From Cochleicola gelatinilyticus (lineage in GTDB: Bacteria; Bacteroidota; Bacteroidia; Flavobacteriales; Flavobacteriaceae), in NCBI RefSeq assembly GCF_001637325.1, contig NZ_LRXL01000052.1, positions 239,937 to 303,936 of the forward strand: a stretch of 64,000 nucleotides of DNA. The letters are read 5' to 3'. Shown piece after piece: positions 61,300-64,000 of the stretch. The stretch's first letter is position 1, and each line of letters opens with the position of its first letter. The position numbers and the translations under genes are program-made. The notes beneath the pieces were generated by a model. The model was given only the letters and a program-made list of their open reading frames with translations, was not told where the DNA came from and did not search any database.

Positions 61300-63486
61300 A
61301 TGTCAACGTTACGATTTCACGCAATTAAGGAAACTTTTAATCGTGTTCCAATTGAAGTAAATGAACCAGAACGCCGTTCTGCTATTTTCGGAAAAAACGT
61401 ATTCAATGAAAATGCGATGCGTCAATACCTAACCAAAACTTCGTATAACAGCGTCATTGATGCTGTGGAGAAAGGAACTAAAATTGAGCGTCACGTAGCC
61501 GATCATATTTCTACGGGAATGAAAGAGTGGGCTATCTCTAAAGGAGCAACACATTACACGCACTGGTTTCAACCTCTTACAGGAGCAACTGCTGAAAAGC
61601 ATGATGCTTTCTTTGAAACAGTAGAGAACGGACAAGCGATCGAAAAATTTGGTGGTGGACAGTTAGTACAACAAGAACCAGATGCATCAAGTTTCCCTAA
61701 CGGTGGAATTCGAAATACATTTGAAGCACGTGGATATACGGCGTGGGATCCTACTTCTCCTGCTTTCATTTATGGAACTACACTTTGTATTCCTACTGTA
61801 TTTGTATCGTATACAGGAGAAGCACTCGATTACAAAACACCTTTGTTAAGAGCTTTACAAACGGTAGATCAGGCAGCAACAGCGGTAGCAAAGTATTTTG
61901 ATAAAAATGTAACTAAAGTAAACGCTACTTTAGGGTGGGAGCAAGAATATTTTTTAATTGATAAGGCCTTGGCAGCATCACGACCAGATATTTCGTTAGC
62001 AGGGCGTACGTTACTTGGACATTCTTCAGCAAAAGGACAGCAATTGGACGATCATTATTTCGGATCGATTCCAAGTCGTGTTTTAAATTACATGCGTGAT
62101 CTTGAAACAGAATGTATGTTATTGGGGATTCCGGTTAAGACCCGTCATAACGAAGTGGCACCTAATCAATTTGAACTAGCTCCAATTTTTGAAGAGACCA
62201 ATTTAGCGGTAGACCACAACTCCTTATTAATGGACGTGATGGATAAGATTGCAGACCGTCATAATTTTAAGGTGCTATTTCACGAAAAACCATTTGCAGG
62301 AGTGAATGGAAGTGGAAAGCATAACAACTGGTCGTTAGCGACAAATACGGGAGTAAATCTTTTGGGGCCAGGTAGTACTCCAATGAAAAACCTTCAGTTC
62401 TTAACGTTTTTCATTAATACGATAAAAGCAGTAAACGATCATGAAGAATTATTAAGAGCGTCTATTGCTAGTGCGAGTAACGATCATAGATTAGGTGCTA
62501 ACGAAGCGCCTCCAGCAATTATATCAGCCTTTATTGGGTCACAGTTGACAGAGGTTTTAGATGAACTTGAAAAAGTTACAAACGGTAAATTATCACCACA
62601 GGAAAAAACAGATTTAAAACTTAATGTAGTTGGCAAAATTCCTGAAATTCTTTTAGATAATACCGATAGAAACCGTACCTCTCCTTTTGCATTTACTGGA
62701 AATAAATTTGAATTCCGTGCCGTAGGTTCTACAGCAAACTGCGCCAATCCTATGACTGTTTTAAATGCAATCGTAGCAAAACAGTTAATTTCTTTTAAGA
62801 AGCGTGTTGACGCACTTATTAAGGATAAAAAAATGAAAAAGGATGATGCCATCTTTAATATCCTTAGGGAATACATTAAGGACTCTAAACGAATTCGTTT
62901 TGAGGGAGATGGATATGGAGAAGCTTGGGAGAAAGAAGCTGAGAAGCGTGGGTTGAGTAACAAGAAGACAACTCCGGTTGCGTTAAAGGCAAAAGTTTCT
63001 AAAGAATCGATAGCACTTTTTGAAGACCTCGGTATTATGAGTGAGGTGGAAATAGAAGCGCGTTACGAGATCGAACTGGAAGAATATGCAAAACGAATAC
63101 AGATAGAAGGACGTATTCTTGGTGATATTGCGAGAAATCATGTAATTCCTACGGCAATTAAGTATCAAAATATTCTCATCGAAAATGTACGGGGTCTAAA
63201 AGTAATTTACGAAAAGGACTTTAAAAACTTTGCAGGAGAGCAAATGGCACTTATAGAAGAAATTAGTGAACATATCGCTAAAATTAATAAAGGCATCACC
63301 GCGTTAATAGATGAACGTAGACAAGCTAATAAAATAGAAGATATAGAAAAACTTGCCCATGCTTATTGCGAAGATGTTAAACCATATTTTGAAGTAATTC
63401 GATATCACTGTGATAAATTGGAGCTGTTAGTAGATGATGAACTTTGGCCATTAACTAAATACAGAGAGTTGTTGTTTACTAAATAA
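61300..63486 (+). CDS. glnN: type III glutamine synthetase
   Basis: A 728-residue GSIII, the large dodecameric form known from Bacteroidota and cyanobacteria, making glutamine from glutamate, ammonia and ATP. Family landmarks include the THYTHWFQPLTG segment, LGWEQEYFLID with metal-ligand glutamates, PVKTRHNEVAPNQFELAPIF, NGSGKHNNWSLATNTG and NRTSPFAFTGNKFEFRAVGS. The length is normal. It stands alone, with its own promoter and a strong terminator, which fits the main ammonium-assimilation enzyme. Confidence 0.98.
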   Translation: MSTLRFHAIKETFNRVPIEVNEPERRSAIFGKNVFNENAMRQYLTKTSYNSVIDAVEKGTKIERHVADHISTGMKEWAISKGATHYTHWFQPLTGATAEKHDAFFETVENGQAIEKFGGGQLVQQEPDASSFPNGGIRNTFEARGYTAWDPTSPAFIYGTTLCIPTVFVSYTGEALDYKTPLLRALQTVDQAATAVAKYFDKNVTKVNATLGWEQEYFLIDKALAASRPDISLAGRTLLGHSSAKGQQLDDHYFGSIPSRVLNYMRDLETECMLLGIPVKTRHNEVAPNQFELAPIFEETNLAVDHNSLLMDVMDKIADRHNFKVLFHEKPFAGVNGSGKHNNWSLATNTGVNLLGPGSTPMKNLQFLTFFINTIKAVNDHEELLRASIASASNDHRLGANEAPPAIISAFIGSQLTEVLDELEKVTNGKLSPQEKTDLKLNVVGKIPEILLDNTDRNRTSPFAFTGNKFEFRAVGSTANCANPMTVLNAIVAKQLISFKKRVDALIKDKKMKKDDAIFNILREYIKDSKRIRFEGDGYGEAWEKEAEKRGLSNKKTTPVALKAKVSKESIALFEDLGIMSEVEIEARYEIELEEYAKRIQIEGRILGDIARNHVIPTAIKYQNILIENVRGLKVIYEKDFKNFAGEQMALIEEISEHIAKINKGITALIDERRQANKIEDIEKLAHAYCEDVKPYFEVIRYHCDKLELLVDDELWPLTKYRELLFTK

Positions 63487-63531
63487 GTAAATTTTCGATT
63501 CCGCTTAAGAATTAATAATATATTTTTATGG

Positions 63532-63570
63532 AATAACCGCTTGATCTTTAAGCGGTTATTTTTTTTTATG
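63532..63570 (+). terminator. terminator of glnN
   Basis: AATAACCGCTT (63532-63542) pairs perfectly with AAGCGGTTATT (63550-63560), followed by a long T run. Confidence 0.92.
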
Positions 63571-64000
63571 TTTGTTGAAATAAATTGTAATCCTTGTAGT
63601 AAGAAAGAATGTGTATTATAGCATGCTTTTTTAACAAAAACCCTTGAATTTAAATAATTATAAATTTAAATTTCAGTGTAGGAATTTTTAGATTTTTTTG
63701 AATATTTTTATATCTGTGTATTTCTAAAAATAGTACCTTAGGTATTGAAAATAAGCTTTTTACAAGAATTGGTTTAACTTTTTGCTTTTTAAATTAGCTA
63801 ACATGAAATTGTAGGGCAAAAATAAAATTTAACAAAAATTTAACAATTAGTACATTTTAACATGTACAGTGTATTTTGGCGGCATTTCGAGATTTTAGAC
63901 TGATTAAGATAACGCCTCTTCAGAAAATTCTTACAATTTAACTTTAAACCTAAGTGATTTGATTTTGAGGTTGTTATAAAAATCAAAAATATTGTTGCAT
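63571..64000. other. AT-rich non-coding tail of the window
   Basis: About 430 bp of AT-rich sequence with no frame of meaningful length. It contains an AT-rich inverted stretch around 63655-63675 and GTACA/TGTAC at 63850-63867. It is probably the long upstream region of a gene beyond the right edge. Confidence 0.5.

Noticed and set aside
62484..62963. 159-residue open frame antisense to glnN
   Set aside because: Fully inside a conserved housekeeping gene and without recognisable sequence.

Overview
The window reads as ordinary chromosome from a marine-type member of the Flavobacteriaceae (Bacteroidota). The evidence is the low GC content, promoter boxes of the Bacteroidota form TAnnTTTG, two C-terminal type IX secretion (T9SS) sorting domains, a type III glutamine synthetase, the long low-complexity Rho N-terminus, and family neighbourhoods typical of flavobacteria (rsfS-ftsH-LUD-cdsA-psd-ACBP; folP/cdaA next to DUF1599-DoxX-tpiA-prmA). 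I see no prophage, insertion sequence, CRISPR array, plasmid functions or defence island.

Layout. Positions 1-6655 (minus strand) hold a tryptophan/kynurenine catabolic operon: kynureninase, kynurenine 3-monooxygenase, a RidA-type putative 2-aminomuconate deaminase, a secreted alpha/beta hydrolase, an aldehyde dehydrogenase, an atypical SDR and, cut by the left edge, the first ten codons of an apparent ACMSD-type amidohydrolase. A structured intergenic element of a kind I associate with flavobacterial genomes lies before that last gene. Positions 6.8-12.2 kb carry a vanadium haloperoxidase-like T9SS cargo protein, lipoproteins, a small GNAT, two very small envelope proteins, a methyltransferase and MsrA. 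Positions 12.3-27.5 kb carry a coiled-coil protein fused to a cysteine-less zinc-ribbon remnant, Nif3, LpxK, a hybrid histidine kinase, GAPDH, lipoyl synthase, a glycosyltransferase / ECF sigma factor / Nramp-like operon, a fasciclin lipoprotein, MurB, an aminotransferase, a PDZ aspartyl protease and a DUF1573 protein.

Positions 27.6-43 kb carry valS, acyl-CoA-binding protein, phospholipid synthesis (psd, cdsA), a LUD protein, ftsH, rsfS, birA, pyrE back to back with a NUDIX gene, an M14 lipoprotein peptidase, a strongly codon-biased T9SS protein and rho. Positions 43-54.3 kb carry a phosphodiesterase, truA, an ABC exporter, the diadenylate cyclase cdaA, folP, a tandem-DUF1599 protein, a DoxX-type protein, an orphan DppB-like permease, tpiA, prmA and clpS. 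Positions 54.4-64 kb carry a HEIGH metalloprotease, tRNA-Arg(ACG), a TonB-dependent receptor, apt, a 50-residue gene with a TTG start, a duplicated-domain secreted protein, a Na/Ca antiporter and glnN.

Most genes are housekeeping, and I found no convincing new multi-gene system. The most unusual signals are a roughly five-fold excess (hand count) of the interrupted palindrome TTCNGAA across all reading frames; an Nramp-family protein lacking both metal-binding signatures; an SDR without its catalytic Tyr/Lys inside the kynurenine operon; and the structured element at the left edge.
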